Source: Lachnospiraceae bacterium
GTDB lineage: Bacteria; Bacillota; Clostridia; Lachnospirales; Lachnospiraceae
Assembly: GCA_900168235.1 (NCBI GenBank)
Contig: FUZG01000015.1
Coordinates: forward strand, 1 to 64,000
Reading direction: 5' to 3'
DNA length: 64,000 nucleotides
In this document: positions 18,818 through 27,325 of the stretch, piece by piece
How the letters are laid out: every line of letters starts with the position of its first letter
Numbering within the stretch: the first letter of the stretch is position 1
Made by a program: the position numbers and the translations under genes
Notes under the pieces: model-generated
Told to the model about the DNA's origin: nothing
The model's database searches: none
The model's input: the letters and a program-made list of their open reading frames with translations, nothing else

Positions 18818-19018
18818 TCAACTATTGATTGCACTTTTTCCACTGTTTACCCATTCATCTATCTCTGAGCATTTAAATTTCCAAAAGCGCCCTATTTTAT
18901 GAGCAGGAATTTCATTATTTGGATTCCTGATCCAACTACGCAGAGTCACCGGTTTGATCCCCAGATATTCTGCCGCATCATCCAAACTGATGTATCTTTC
19001 CGTCTTTAATGTTTCCAT
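18818..19018 (-). CDS. Small HTH protein (excisionase/MerR-type helix-turn-helix)
   Basis: 66 residues: YISLDDAAEYLGIKPVTLRSW is a HTH_17-type winged helix, followed by the usual IPAHKIGRFWKFKCSEIDEWV wing and basic turn. GAGGT stands 6 bases before the ATG. It lies 50 bases upstream of the GHKL gene on the same strand and appears to lead the cargo operon. This family includes excisionases of integrative elements and transcription regulators. Since no other excisionase lies near integrase 1, both roles are possible: control of the operon, or directing excision. Confidence 0.8.
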   Translation of the reverse strand: METLKTERYISLDDAAEYLGIKPVTLRSWIRNPNNEIPAHKIGRFWKFKCSEIDEWVNSGKSAINS

Positions 19019-19065
19019 AGATTTACCTCGCCATCTAAACTACAGCTACACTACATCTATAACCA

Positions 19066-19155
19066 CATTTATCATCAGCATAATGATAGCATTTATCATT
19101 AGTGATTATAATCCAGTTTATTGTTATTTGTTGACATTTTGACCAACAAGTTGAC
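19066..19155 (-). promoter_or_regulatory. Control region of the cargo operon
   Basis: A minus-strand TATAAT lies at 19105-19110, with a poor -35. Around it are a direct repeat CATTTATCAT (19066-19075 and 19090-19099, 24 bases apart) and three TTGAC motifs at 19131, 19139 and 19151 on the plus strand. The layout fits a repressed promoter whose operators flank the -10, with the small HTH protein as the obvious candidate binder. Confidence 0.5.
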
Positions 19156-19359
19156 CTGATATTTTAAAACTTCACGCAAAGTTCAAGACAAATTTTATTA
19201 CCACATTTTAATTTTCTCCCATTAAGTTGTTACTTATCACAGATCCGAACACTCTGTGTTATATAGATATCCAAATTCCCGTTCTTGATTATCGCATCAG
19301 ACCGATTCAGTTACGTAATTCATACTACGTCAGACTTTCCTCTGTCCCATATTTTAAAC
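19156..19359. other. Intergenic region without recognised gene
   Basis: Rest of the divergent interval between the HTH gene and the small plus-strand gene. AT-rich; no supported reading frame. Confidence 0.4.
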
Positions 19360-19388
19360 TTTACCCAAACAAATTTTCTGTATATAAT
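19360..19388 (+). promoter_or_regulatory. Promoter of the small plus-strand gene
   Basis: TTTACC at 19360-19365, a 17-base spacer, and a consensus TATAAT at 19383-19388. Transcription would begin near 19395, which rules out the ATG at 19394 as start and favours 19427. Confidence 0.65.
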
Positions 19389-19426
19389 CATTTATGTCAC
19401 GAACATATTTTCTTTTGGTAATCTAT

Positions 19427-19711
19427 ATGCTTATTAATAATGTTGATGTAATTTGCGAACACAAATCAGATGGTACGATCATACCTTTACGTTTTCAGAT
19501 AATTGATGAAGATGGAGCTTATCAGAGATTCACGATCAAGGGCTATCGGGAGAACGAGGTTGACGGCGCCTATACAACTAAGGACTGTGTCTATGTGACG
19601 AAAGAAACAAAAATATACGAGTGCAAGATTGACGTTCTCGGTTACAAGAAGTTTGTCCGGCTCTACTTCTGCACACGCAATATGCAATGGAAATTGGGAT
19701 TTGACCGCTGA
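19427..19711 (+). CDS. Conserved hypothetical protein of Lachnospiraceae type
   Basis: 94 residues starting MLINNVDVICEHKSDGTIIP. It is a beta-rich protein with no signal peptide or membrane segment. I know similar short proteins of this opening (NNVDVICEHK-DGTIIPLR) as stand-alone genes in Lachnospiraceae, without function. The start follows from the promoter at 19360-19388. It is one of the few plus-strand genes of the element and sits alone between the cargo operon and the backbone. It is probably a host-type gene carried along rather than part of the cargo system. Confidence 0.65.
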   Translation: MLINNVDVICEHKSDGTIIPLRFQIIDEDGAYQRFTIKGYRENEVDGAYTTKDCVYVTKETKIYECKIDVLGYKKFVRLYFCTRNMQWKLGFDR

Positions 19712-19821
19712 AATGCTGTTCTTTTCTGAGCACTGCATAGTACTGGCAAACAGTTCACTGTGATTCCGCATGCGCTTTTGCTTATTGATGGAAATCTCCA
19801 GTCCGCGCAAAACCGATGTAA

Positions 19822-19869
19822 ACTAAAAAAGCGGGTGAACAGCATCTGTAATAAAAGCCATTCACCCGT
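19822..19869 (-). terminator. Terminator after the truncated RepA gene
   Basis: CGGGTGAA pairs with TTCACCCG across a 22-base loop, and on the minus strand the stem runs into CTTTTTTAG. It ends the int2-repA fragment transcript. Confidence 0.7.
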
Positions 19870-19904
19870 ATAATCATCAATGTCATATTCGTCCATTTAG
19901 CCCC

Positions 19905-20441
19905 TTAGTTTTTCGCATAGCGCTCTTCAAGCTCCTTATAATCATACTCTCGTTCCTCAAAGTTCTTGAATTTATCAACTTTTTTCGGCTTTTTGAAATC
20001 AGACATATAATCCCCTCCAGGTATTTGTTTTTCTTCTGCGCAATTACCCATAACAGCATATCCACGCCTTAATTGATCATTCTTAAAAAAATAAATCCTA
20101 ACATATATCTTATCGGGTTTACCCAGCTTCTGTTTTTTCTTTTCAATAAGGCCGACTCTATCAAGTTCAGCTATTGTTTTTACCGCCTTATTTTTTCCAA
20201 CATTTAATTCCTTCATGATATTTTCAATCGTGAAATATATATATACTCGTTTCTGCTCGTCAAACCAATTATTTTTTAGTGATACAGACGCTCTCTCTAT
20301 CATTAATATATATAATAACTTGGCTGCGATCGATAACTCGCTGAAGTATTCATTTTTTATTATATTTTTGGGATATTTTCCAAATACATATTTATTCACA
20401 TTCGAACCACCAAAATATTCGATTGCTATTTCAGAGTCCAT
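19905..20441 (-). CDS. RepA_N-domain replication protein, short form
   Basis: 178 residues. The first 110 match the N-terminal winged-helix domain of RepA_N initiators, including the shared motifs EYFSELSIAAKLLY and NVGKNKAVKTIAELDRVGLI, both also found in the 29657-30598 protein. It lacks the C-terminal half and carries no iteron-like repeats. AAAGGAGGTGA precedes the ATG, and it starts 23 bases after the int2 stop, so it is probably co-transcribed with the integrase. It may be a second replicon's remnant, or a DNA-binding regulator derived from RepA. Confidence 0.75.
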   Translation of the reverse strand: MDSEIAIEYFGGSNVNKYVFGKYPKNIIKNEYFSELSIAAKLLYILMIERASVSLKNNWFDEQKRVYIYFTIENIMKELNVGKNKAVKTIAELDRVGLIEKKKQKLGKPDKIYVRIYFFKNDQLRRGYAVMGNCAEEKQIPGGDYMSDFKKPKKVDKFKNFEEREYDYKELEERYAKN

Positions 20442-20464
20442 TTTTAGTCACCTCCTTTCCAGAA

Positions 20465-21703
20465 TCAGAACAGTTTATCCATTTTTTCTGAGAGCGCTAC
20501 AAATGATTCTTGTTTTTTACGCTCGGTCGCTTCTGCATAAATATCCATCGTTGTCTCAATATTCTTATGCCCCATTACGGATTGAATTACCTTCAGGTTG
20601 CTCTCCGCCTCGCAAAGACGCGTTGCAAAAGTATGCCGCAAGTGATGACATGAGAAATCCGGAAGAATCAATGCCTCTCTATTCTCTTTCTTTGCATTAA
20701 CAGATTCATCCGCATTGTAGCTTTTGATAATCCGTTTTATGGCTCGATTAATAGAACCGGGATTTGGTACTTCGCCAAAACGATTCTGGAATATAAATCC
20801 GCTGTAACCATCAATAATCTGTTTATTCGATCCGATTTCTGACTCAATATTTTGAAGGATTTGAAACGCCTCTCTAACAACCTCCATCATCGGAATAGTT
20901 CTGATTCCAGCTTCAGTTTTCGGCTCTGAAATATGAAAGATGCATCTGTCGGACTCTACTGATTTATAATAGGTTAACGTATGATCAATCGTTATGATTC
21001 CCTTATCAAAATCCAAATCCTGCCACCGAAGCCCCAAACATTCCCCAATTCTACATCCAGTGCCAAGCAGTACTGTTAAAAGCGGCCACCAATGAACATA
21101 TACCGGATGATTTGCTATATAGTCCATGAAAGCTCTCTGCTGCTCGACCGTAAGTGCATGACGTATATTTCTACGCCTACCTGTCTTTTTACATATTTCT
21201 GCCATAACTCCATCTGTAGGATTCTTTCTGATGATATCGTCTCTTACGGCAAGCTGAAACGTCGGATGCAAGATACAGTGAACAGAATCCAGCGTTGCCA
21301 GTGCAAGATTTTTTTCATTAATCAAATAGTAATAAAACCGCAATATATCCGAATACTTGATATCAATCAGCTTTCTCCATCCTAAATCTTCACGCACGAA
21401 CCTATCATACATATAGATATATCCGCTTCTGGTATTATCTCGCAGGTTGTACTTTGTCGATATATACCTGTCAAATGTATCATTAACTGACGCCTTTTCC
21501 GCTGTATAACAGTCAAGTCCATCCAATTGATTTCTTATCAGTTCTCTCTCTTTCTGTCGCAAAGTCGCCAGATCATTTGCATAAATATACTTACGCTTAC
21601 CTATTGGATCAATGTAGTTATATAGATATCTTCCATCTGATGACCGCTGTACTTCTCCTTTATTGAGAGCTCTTCCTCTCGCATCTTTCCGTGTTTTTGC
21701 CAT
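20465..21703 (-). CDS. int: Tyrosine recombinase (Tn916-type integrase), copy 2
   Basis: 412 residues, collinear without gaps and over 80% identical by eye to integrase 1. The catalytic residues are kept: Arg218 in GTGCR, HHLRHTFATR near 353, GHKN near 379 and MDIY near 389. It is 26 bases after a small DUF6462 protein, an arrangement like the xis-int pair of Tn916-type elements. No lysS-like sequence lies next to it, so it does not sit at a current attachment site. I take it to be the integrase of a second related element or plasmid that merged with the one carrying integrase 1. Confidence 0.95.
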   Translation of the reverse strand: MAKTRKDARGRALNKGEVQRSSDGRYLYNYIDPIGKRKYIYANDLATLRQKERELIRNQLDGLDCYTAEKASVNDTFDRYISTKYNLRDNTRSGYIYMYDRFVREDLGWRKLIDIKYSDILRFYYYLINEKNLALATLDSVHCILHPTFQLAVRDDIIRKNPTDGVMAEICKKTGRRRNIRHALTVEQQRAFMDYIANHPVYVHWWPLLTVLLGTGCRIGECLGLRWQDLDFDKGIITIDHTLTYYKSVESDRCIFHISEPKTEAGIRTIPMMEVVREAFQILQNIESEIGSNKQIIDGYSGFIFQNRFGEVPNPGSINRAIKRIIKSYNADESVNAKKENREALILPDFSCHHLRHTFATRLCEAESNLKVIQSVMGHKNIETTMDIYAEATERKKQESFVALSEKMDKLF

Positions 21704-21729
21704 TTATATGCTCCTTATTCTTCAAAAAA

Positions 21730-21939
21730 TCAATATTCTGCAAATGTTTCTAAATATTTCTCAAATTTATCCGTATTTACTAATGCAATTTTATCGACTT
21801 TATATACAGCTTTTGCCTCGTGAGCCAACTGCTTAAATTTTGTCACTCCGATGCTATATAACTCTGCTCCTTCGTTATACCGTACAAACCTTTTTGCTCT
21901 TCCTAAGTTCGCCATAATCACTTCTTTACGACTATTCAT
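21730..21939 (-). CDS. Small DUF6462-type DNA-binding protein (possible excisionase)
   Basis: 69 residues with the pattern RFVRYNEGAELYSIGVTKF...AVYKVDKIALVNTDKFEKYLETF: a MerR-like helix-turn-helix with a wing ending in a conserved FEKYLETF. The same pattern recurs in the three proteins at 32706-33539. AGGAGG stands 6 bases before the ATG at 21939. Its position directly ahead of int2 suggests that it is the excisionase or regulator of that integrase. Confidence 0.7.
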   Translation of the reverse strand: MNSRKEVIMANLGRAKRFVRYNEGAELYSIGVTKFKQLAHEAKAVYKVDKIALVNTDKFEKYLETFAEY

Positions 21940-22092
21940 TTGAATCCTCCTACTTGTTTAATCATCTTCTATTTATTCTTCAAGATCATGAATTAGGCAT
22001 TCCGCTGACCTTCACCTTTAATATGTTTTTTAATAATGCAATTTTTAGAAATTAATTCCATATTTTTATAAAAACTGTATTAAGCAAATATA

Positions 22093-22124
22093 AAGGGATG
22101 ATTCCATCAACTTAATCATCCCTT
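22093..22124 (-). terminator. Terminator of the mob-coupling protein operon
   Basis: AAGGGATGATT pairs with AATCATCCCTT, 10-base loop, 20 bases after the coupling-protein stop on the minus strand; an AT-rich tail follows. Confidence 0.75.
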
Positions 22125-22144
22125 GATTTCGTTTCATAAATTTT

Positions 22145-23842
22145 TTATCTGTAATAATACAATTTGTCCGCAATAATGTATTTTCCTTTTGAATAAATTA
22201 CGATTTCATCTTTCCCGTTCTCACGATCAATCAGATTACCAAAGTCTGCCGGATCTATTATAGGTTCCGTTGTTTCTTGCACCGATTTTCCTGAATTTCT
22301 ACTGCTTTTAGATCCGGTACTTAAACTGTTTGAAATTCGTAATACTTTTCTATTCCCTATTAGCTTTGAAGCCCATTCTCTTGTGGATACCTCTTGAATA
22401 GAAAGAAAGCAGAACGTTGTAACACAATCTATCAATGAATTGCATGCATTCTCAGAATGAAACATTTCTGCAATTGATGATTTAGACTGCATTGCACATA
22501 CTATACTTATATTTTTAGATCTAAGCGTCATAAACGCTGACGCGACAATATCATATTTAAGCGTAGTTAACTGAGCAAATTCATCCAAACATAAGAGACA
22601 CGGTCTTAAAGATCCATCAGATAATCTTCCTGCTTTTGGGTTCCGCTCCCTTTTTAGAAAGCCCATCAAAAATCCCTGCACAATCATGCTCAATACCGCT
22701 GAATAGTTTGCCATCTCCGCCTGATCAATCTGAACATAACAATCGGATCCATCTTCTAGAGTCTGAGGTGATATATATTCATATTTTGAATCGTTACCTA
22801 AAAGAAAATATAATGTATCATTCGCAAACCTTCGGCAGTTTTGAGCCAATGTTGCATAAGCACCGCTCAAATTTCTCTCCTGCTCGCCATATTTACTTGC
22901 CAGTCTTCTCTTCGCTTCTACACAATCGCTTGATACTATTTCTTTCACCCAATCAATAGGATTTCCGCTTAAAACTGCCTGTATCACTTCGGGAAAACTT
23001 GTATTAATATTTTTCGCCAGTAAATATAGTGCAATTCCACACCAATAATCTAATGCTGTGTCAGAAAAATATTTTCCGGCATCACCGGTTCCTGTCGGAA
23101 TGATATTAAATCCAATTGATTCTATGAAATTACATCTCTCATCCATTGTCATTTGATCTATTCCATCAAAAGGATTATAGTGACATGAATGTTGCGGATC
23201 CATTAAGTTAAAGGATTTGATATTTCGATATTTATGTGTAGCCTTCCAGATATCACCTTTAAGATCTATACAAAAAACACTACCACGAGACGATTTATCT
23301 GTTTCGCTTAAAGGATGATCCATCCCAAACCGTAAAATACTGCAAATTAGAGGTCCTGCTGTTTTTCCTGACGACGGAAGGCCAAATATAAAATAATTCT
23401 TTCCGTCTTTTTCAGTTTCAACATTGATTAGCTTATGTTCTTTCGTCTGTCCCAAGATCATTCCTTCTGCTTCTCTCCACGATTTCCTCTCTAATTTATT
23501 TTCATCAATCTTATATGGATCTGCATCTTTAAAGTATTCCACAAGCTCACTATAACTTCGCTTATATTTGGCATGGTCCTTTCCATATCTTCGTCCTGTC
23601 AGATACTTGTATCTTTGATTTCGGCTATTGCAAAAAACGAAATAGATCCAAAACGCTAGTGAAATCATTTCTATAACCAGCCTATATGTATCATAATTTT
23701 TATCAAATTCAGAAATTCCAAGATTAATAAAACAATATTTCTGAATAAAGGGATTTAATATAATCAACAAAACCCCTATTACTGTGAACGGTATCACCGA
23801 ATAGTATCTGATTACGTATTTCCAACCATATCTTTTTATCAA
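22145..23842 (-). CDS. VirD4/TraG-type coupling protein
   Basis: 565 residues. Two N-terminal membrane helices (about 12-36 and 53-73) anchor a cytoplasmic ATPase with Walker A GLPSSGKT at 154-161, the CIDLKGD segment near 191 and Walker B LLCLDEFAQL at 416-425. Such proteins link the relaxase-DNA complex to a type IV secretion pore. It starts 16 bases after the relaxase gene. There are no other secretion genes in the element, so it would have to dock to a pore made by a resident conjugative element. Its own coupling protein makes it more than a minimal MobV mobilizable plasmid. Confidence 0.9.
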   Translation of the reverse strand: MIKRYGWKYVIRYYSVIPFTVIGVLLIILNPFIQKYCFINLGISEFDKNYDTYRLVIEMISLAFWIYFVFCNSRNQRYKYLTGRRYGKDHAKYKRSYSELVEYFKDADPYKIDENKLERKSWREAEGMILGQTKEHKLINVETEKDGKNYFIFGLPSSGKTAGPLICSILRFGMDHPLSETDKSSRGSVFCIDLKGDIWKATHKYRNIKSFNLMDPQHSCHYNPFDGIDQMTMDERCNFIESIGFNIIPTGTGDAGKYFSDTALDYWCGIALYLLAKNINTSFPEVIQAVLSGNPIDWVKEIVSSDCVEAKRRLASKYGEQERNLSGAYATLAQNCRRFANDTLYFLLGNDSKYEYISPQTLEDGSDCYVQIDQAEMANYSAVLSMIVQGFLMGFLKRERNPKAGRLSDGSLRPCLLCLDEFAQLTTLKYDIVASAFMTLRSKNISIVCAMQSKSSIAEMFHSENACNSLIDCVTTFCFLSIQEVSTREWASKLIGNRKVLRISNSLSTGSKSSRNSGKSVQETTEPIIDPADFGNLIDRENGKDEIVIYSKGKYIIADKLYYYR

Positions 23843-23858
23843 TTTCTAACCTCCTGTA

Positions 23859-25076
23859 TCACCAACCATGTGACCAATCATCCATTCTGTCTTTATGGTC
23901 ACCCCAACTTGCTCTCGTCCCCCATGTTTCAGTGTTACTTCCCCATTCTTTCTCGTTTTCAAAATTTTGGATTTTTATACTTGCCTGCTCTAGTAATTGC
24001 TGTTTTTCGCTTAACTTCCGATTCATCTCTTCCACTGTTTTGCGAAGTTGGTTGTTCTGGTCAACTAAAGCATTAATATGAAGATCACACTCTATATTTT
24101 TTTGTGATAATTCTCTGATCTTCTTTTCCTCGCGAATTATTATCTCGTCCGCATGAGACCTAAGCTCAATAATGTTATTCTTTGCTTCAATTTTTTCTTC
24201 TAATGACTTAATAACAGCATCCTTCTCCAACAACAGTTCATTAAGTTCTGCCACTTTTGCATTCCTTTCAACAAGGCTTTCAAGTAAAGTATGCTTTCCC
24301 TGTATTTCTTTAATATCATTAAGGTGAAGCCCTGTTGTTTTTGTAAATTCCTTCAACTCTTTTACTTCAAAATTAACCCCACCCGTTGTGCCATTAATAA
24401 CACTGCCCTCTATTCCATTATCTTTAAGGTATTGTTGAAGATCTTTATGGAAATTCTGGAGTTCAAACTTATTTAAAACTGTGTTACAGTCTATTTTTTT
24501 TTCATATTTGTCTGCAATTTTCGCATAGTTTTTTAACTTTATTTTTTGACCGTTATCATCAAGTATGAATTTATAAGAATATTCATATCGACCTGATTCC
24601 AGCCTAACTGCATGGGATGTTTTTCTTGTTTTATGATGTAGAACATCCTTATCTAGATTTGTAATTGGAACGAAAATAATATGTATATGAGGCAGACCTT
24701 TTTCATCGTAATGTACTGCATTATTTATCAGATTCTCCTTACCAACACGCTTTGCAACAAAATCGTAGACTGCCGCAAAAAATATATGTTCCTTTTCAGA
24801 ATTTCCATAGATTTCTTTCGGTAATGTTACAACCCAACCACATCCGGTAATTGCCTTTTTTTCACGGATAGTTCCACGTCCGTATATATAGTTTTTTCTA
24901 ACCAACTTTTTGTAATACTCATAGTCGGTCATACCATAATGCTCCATAGGGAATGAGTAGTTATTTACAGAATTTGCCGGATCAATATCCCTGTTCGAGG
25001 GATTCTTTATTGTTCTACTGTTATGCCGTAACATGTTACATATTTCATCTGTTGTAAATTTCTCTACGCTTGCCAT
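23859..25076 (-). CDS. mob: MobV/Pre-type relaxase
   Basis: 405 residues. The first 220 form the relaxase domain: RHNSR near 17-21 corresponds to the MobV motif I (MobM of pMV158 uses a histidine here), and HYDEKGLPHIHIIF at 122-135 is the metal-binding H-x-DE-x-x-PH-x-H motif III. Residues about 245-375 are a coiled coil (VAELNELLLEKDAVIKSLEE). The product nicks oriT and leads the strand into the recipient. The candidate oriT lies directly upstream. Confidence 0.9.
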   Translation of the reverse strand: MASVEKFTTDEICNMLRHNSRTIKNPSNRDIDPANSVNNYSFPMEHYGMTDYEYYKKLVRKNYIYGRGTIREKKAITGCGWVVTLPKEIYGNSEKEHIFFAAVYDFVAKRVGKENLINNAVHYDEKGLPHIHIIFVPITNLDKDVLHHKTRKTSHAVRLESGRYEYSYKFILDDNGQKIKLKNYAKIADKYEKKIDCNTVLNKFELQNFHKDLQQYLKDNGIEGSVINGTTGGVNFEVKELKEFTKTTGLHLNDIKEIQGKHTLLESLVERNAKVAELNELLLEKDAVIKSLEEKIEAKNNIIELRSHADEIIIREEKKIRELSQKNIECDLHINALVDQNNQLRKTVEEMNRKLSEKQQLLEQASIKIQNFENEKEWGSNTETWGTRASWGDHKDRMDDWSHGW

Positions 25077-25084
25077 TTATTCAC

Positions 25085-25430
25085 CACCTTTCTGACTCAA
25101 GCTATACGTCGTTTAGAAGTATCTTACATACAAGATATACAAGATATCTTTTTTCGCGAGGCTCAAAAGATTATCTTGTACCGCATGCTAAGGCATGCTT
25201 ATCTTGCCCTATCGGTGGAGTCAAAAACTCCCCCAGTCGGGAACTTCCCCTACTTATCAAGGGCGGCACGCCCTTACGAAGACGAAAAATATCTTCCCTA
25301 TCGGTCAGATACTTTTTGTCTTCTATTCCTGCCTTGCTTCTTCGTGAATTCAGAAGCAAGAGTGGGCACATCCCCCTACAATAGATCGATGAAATCATGC
25401 TCGATAACTCGCATGCTCTCATTGATCTAT
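25085..25430. other. Candidate origin of transfer (hairpin cluster)
   Basis: A run of inverted repeats directly upstream of the relaxase gene: AAGATATACAAGATATCTT (25131-25150); GGAGT/ACTCC (25217-25231); GGGCggcacGCCC (25261-25273); CTTGCTTCT/AGAAGCAAG (25333-25360); ATAGATCGATGA/TCATTGATCTAT (25381-25430). MobV relaxases nick next to such hairpins just upstream of their own gene. The nick site itself cannot be named. An open frame on the minus strand here (25171-25500) looks like a by-product of the repeats. Confidence 0.55.
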
Positions 25431-25517
25431 CTTCCCCCTGCCGAATCTCCCTTGCGGTCGATACTAAAAAGGCTAACGCCTCTTTGGAAGAGTCATTCAC
25501 AATGTACCTTTTCTGTC

Positions 25518-25961
25518 TTATCTTATGATTTTGGCAGGAAAGTACGGTATGTAGTTGTAGTTAAATAAAGGATCCAACACTTCGTATACCGCAAAGTATC
25601 CTATTGTTGGTGCTTGGTTCCATTCAAAACTATTGAGCATATATCCACAGTTATCGGGATCGTAAATTGGAGCTATCTGATGTTTGAGTACGTCTTTAAA
25701 ATAAGGCCATTTTTCAGTGCATGCCTTATGCATTGACGCTATAAGTGCATCATCATAATCACATCCATACTTTACATTGCAGAGATACAAAAAATGTGGA
25801 ACAGGCACTCCAAAGTGATCGTTACCATATTTGTGACCGTTGCGACATTCGATAATACATGCATATTCACATTCATGTGCTTCCTCGGGATTTACTAAGA
25901 TTAAATCCTCATCAAATACCAATATTCCATTTTTAATTTTTAGTTTTTTTGCTTTTAACAT
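25518..25961 (-). CDS. Hypothetical protein
   Basis: 147 residues, no signal peptide or membrane segment. It is rich in aromatic residues and cysteine/histidine (ECEYACIIECRNGHKYGNDH near 31-50, YLCNVKYGCDYDD near 59-71), perhaps a metal site. AGAAGGAGA stands about 10 bases before the ATG. I do not recognise the family. It lies between the candidate oriT and the plus-strand gene block, so it may be transferred early. Confidence 0.6.
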   Translation of the reverse strand: MLKAKKLKIKNGILVFDEDLILVNPEEAHECEYACIIECRNGHKYGNDHFGVPVPHFLYLCNVKYGCDYDDALIASMHKACTEKWPYFKDVLKHQIAPIYDPDNCGYMLNSFEWNQAPTIGYFAVYEVLDPLFNYNYIPYFPAKIIR

Positions 25962-26544
25962 AAATTTTGTTCTCCTTCTATTAAATACAAAAATTTAAAG
26001 TTAATACGTTCTATGCAGTATCCTTTCTGTCATATGAGCGTTTTTGGGTCAATAAAATAAAGTTGCTCATAAGTCAGCGATTACTGCTTGTGGTAATCAA
26101 AAAGCAACAGTTAAATATTGCTTCATTTCTAATATGTCCGCTGGTAATGCAAAAAATAGAATTATCTGCATATACATACAGAAAAACCACTATATAAAAT
26201 ATGAACATTTTCACTGGGGACTAAAAAAGACGTAAAATAGCGGTTTTAAAACGGAATATCTGCGCTAGTTAATGCTCTAAAAAAGGCAGTTACATGCGAA
26301 TATCTTACTTACGGCAAAAAACATAACAATGTTGAAGAATGTTATTTTTAATAGTTTTTGGCGAGATAATAATTGTCACTGTACCATTCCTTGCGGGCCT
26401 TCTCGGCCAGGCATGCCCGACTCCCAGCCTCTTGCACCTGCAGATCTAACAATCTGCTTAAATCGGTGCAGAACAATGAGTCATTAGATCACCCCCTCCC
26501 CTCAAGGGGAGATGGTAGCAACTCCTATGGGAGTTGCCATGATT
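25962..26544. other. Intergenic region without recognised gene
   Basis: About 580 bases, AT-rich on the left and GC-richer from 26370. Several short hairpins such as GCAACTCCtatGGGAGTTGC near 26518-26537. No frame with a ribosome binding site seen. Confidence 0.4.
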
Positions 26545-26590
26545 TTCTGCGGCAAAAAAGGACCTCCGAAGAGCTGCATTTTCCGTTTTC

Positions 26591-26840
26591 TCATTGTTTG
26601 TATTTCAGACCGTTTCATTCGTCACGCATATCAAGCTTCCCGCCGAGGCTCTGGACAGCCTGACATTGGCGCTGGTCATGGCATCCCATATATGTTTTGG
26701 CAGCAGTACGGCCGTACCTGTGACACCAAGATATTGATTTTCCTCGTCCTTTCTTCCGGTAATCTGTGACACCATTCAGGTTCCGGTTTGTGCCCTCTCT
26801 ATATTTACGTCTGCATCGTAACCATGTTATTTCTACGATC
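26591..26840 (-). pseudogene. Decayed mirror copy of the 26999-27283 gene
   Basis: Read on the minus strand this keeps AAAAAGGAGAAAA, GATCGTAGAAATAACA, GAGGGCACAAACC, AGAGCCTCGGCGGGAAGCTTG and the end CAATGAGAAAAC of the right-hand gene. The ATG is deleted and there are many substitutions and gaps, so no product of the original type can be made. It is about 35 bases shorter than the intact gene. Confidence 0.75.
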
Positions 26841-26857
26841 TTTTCTCCTTTTTGTTA

Positions 26858-26974
26858 GCCTTGTGGCGAAGGTATCGTGTGTCCGTCACATCCATTCGGA
26901 AATGGCAAGCGTTGTCCTGCGGACCATTGCCTAATTGATGTAACGGACACGTATACGAGACCATGCCACAAGGC
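26858..26974 (+). promoter_or_regulatory. Long imperfect hairpin 1 (possible single-strand promoter)
   Basis: Arms of about 38 bases (GCCTTGTGGC...GTGTCCGTCACATC against the complement of GATGTAACGGACAC...GCCACAAGGC) with inner pairing of GGCAA and TTGCC. It directly precedes the plus-strand gene at 26999. In single-stranded form it would fold into a mismatched duplex. The last part contains TTGCCT and TATACG 19 bases apart, a weak promoter match. Confidence 0.45.
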
Positions 26975-26998
26975 AAAAAACAAAAAGGAGAAAAAAAC

Positions 26999-27283
26999 AT
27001 GATCGTAGAAATAACAGGAGTAACAATCAGTGCAGACGAAATCACATTGGAGGGCACAAACCTTGAGACCATGCTGACAGCAGATGACCTCTATGCGGAA
27101 CTGGACGAGGAAAAAGTCAGGTTTGTCTTTGATCGTCACGAGTACGGCGGTGCCGCTCTCAAATATCTATATAAGGTATGTCAGTCCCAGCGCAAATGCC
27201 AGACTGCCCGGAGCCTCGGCGAGAAGCTTGATAAGCTGGTCGGATGTATAATTTCGCTTTCTGAAAATTTCAAAGAACAATGA
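26999..27283 (+). CDS. Small hypothetical protein
   Basis: 94 residues starting MIVEITGVTISADEITLEGT. It is acidic in the first half, with a helical second half (ALKYLYKVCQSQRKCQTARS). AAAGGAG stands 8 bases before the ATG at 26999, which is preferred to the in-frame ATG at 26963 inside the hairpin. No known domain. It is the first of four plus-strand genes in what may be the leading transfer region and has a decayed mirror copy at 26591-26840. Confidence 0.7.
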   Translation: MIVEITGVTISADEITLEGTNLETMLTADDLYAELDEEKVRFVFDRHEYGGAALKYLYKVCQSQRKCQTARSLGEKLDKLVGCIISLSENFKEQ

Positions 27284-27297
27284 GAAAACTCATCTGG

Positions 27298-27325
27298 AAA
27301 GGACCTCTTCGGAGGTCCTTTTTTG
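27298..27325 (+). terminator. Terminator of the small hypothetical gene
   Basis: GGACCTC-TTCG-GAGGTCC followed by TTTTTT: a textbook UUCG-capped intrinsic terminator 17 bases after the stop. Confidence 0.9.

Noticed and set aside
19712-20464. A second lysS-type attachment site next to integrase 2
   Set aside because: No AGTGTCGGGA core and no lysS-like sequence in this interval.
25171-25500. A 109-codon minus-strand frame in the candidate oriT
   Set aside because: Made up of the inverted repeats, no ribosome binding site; treated as non-coding.
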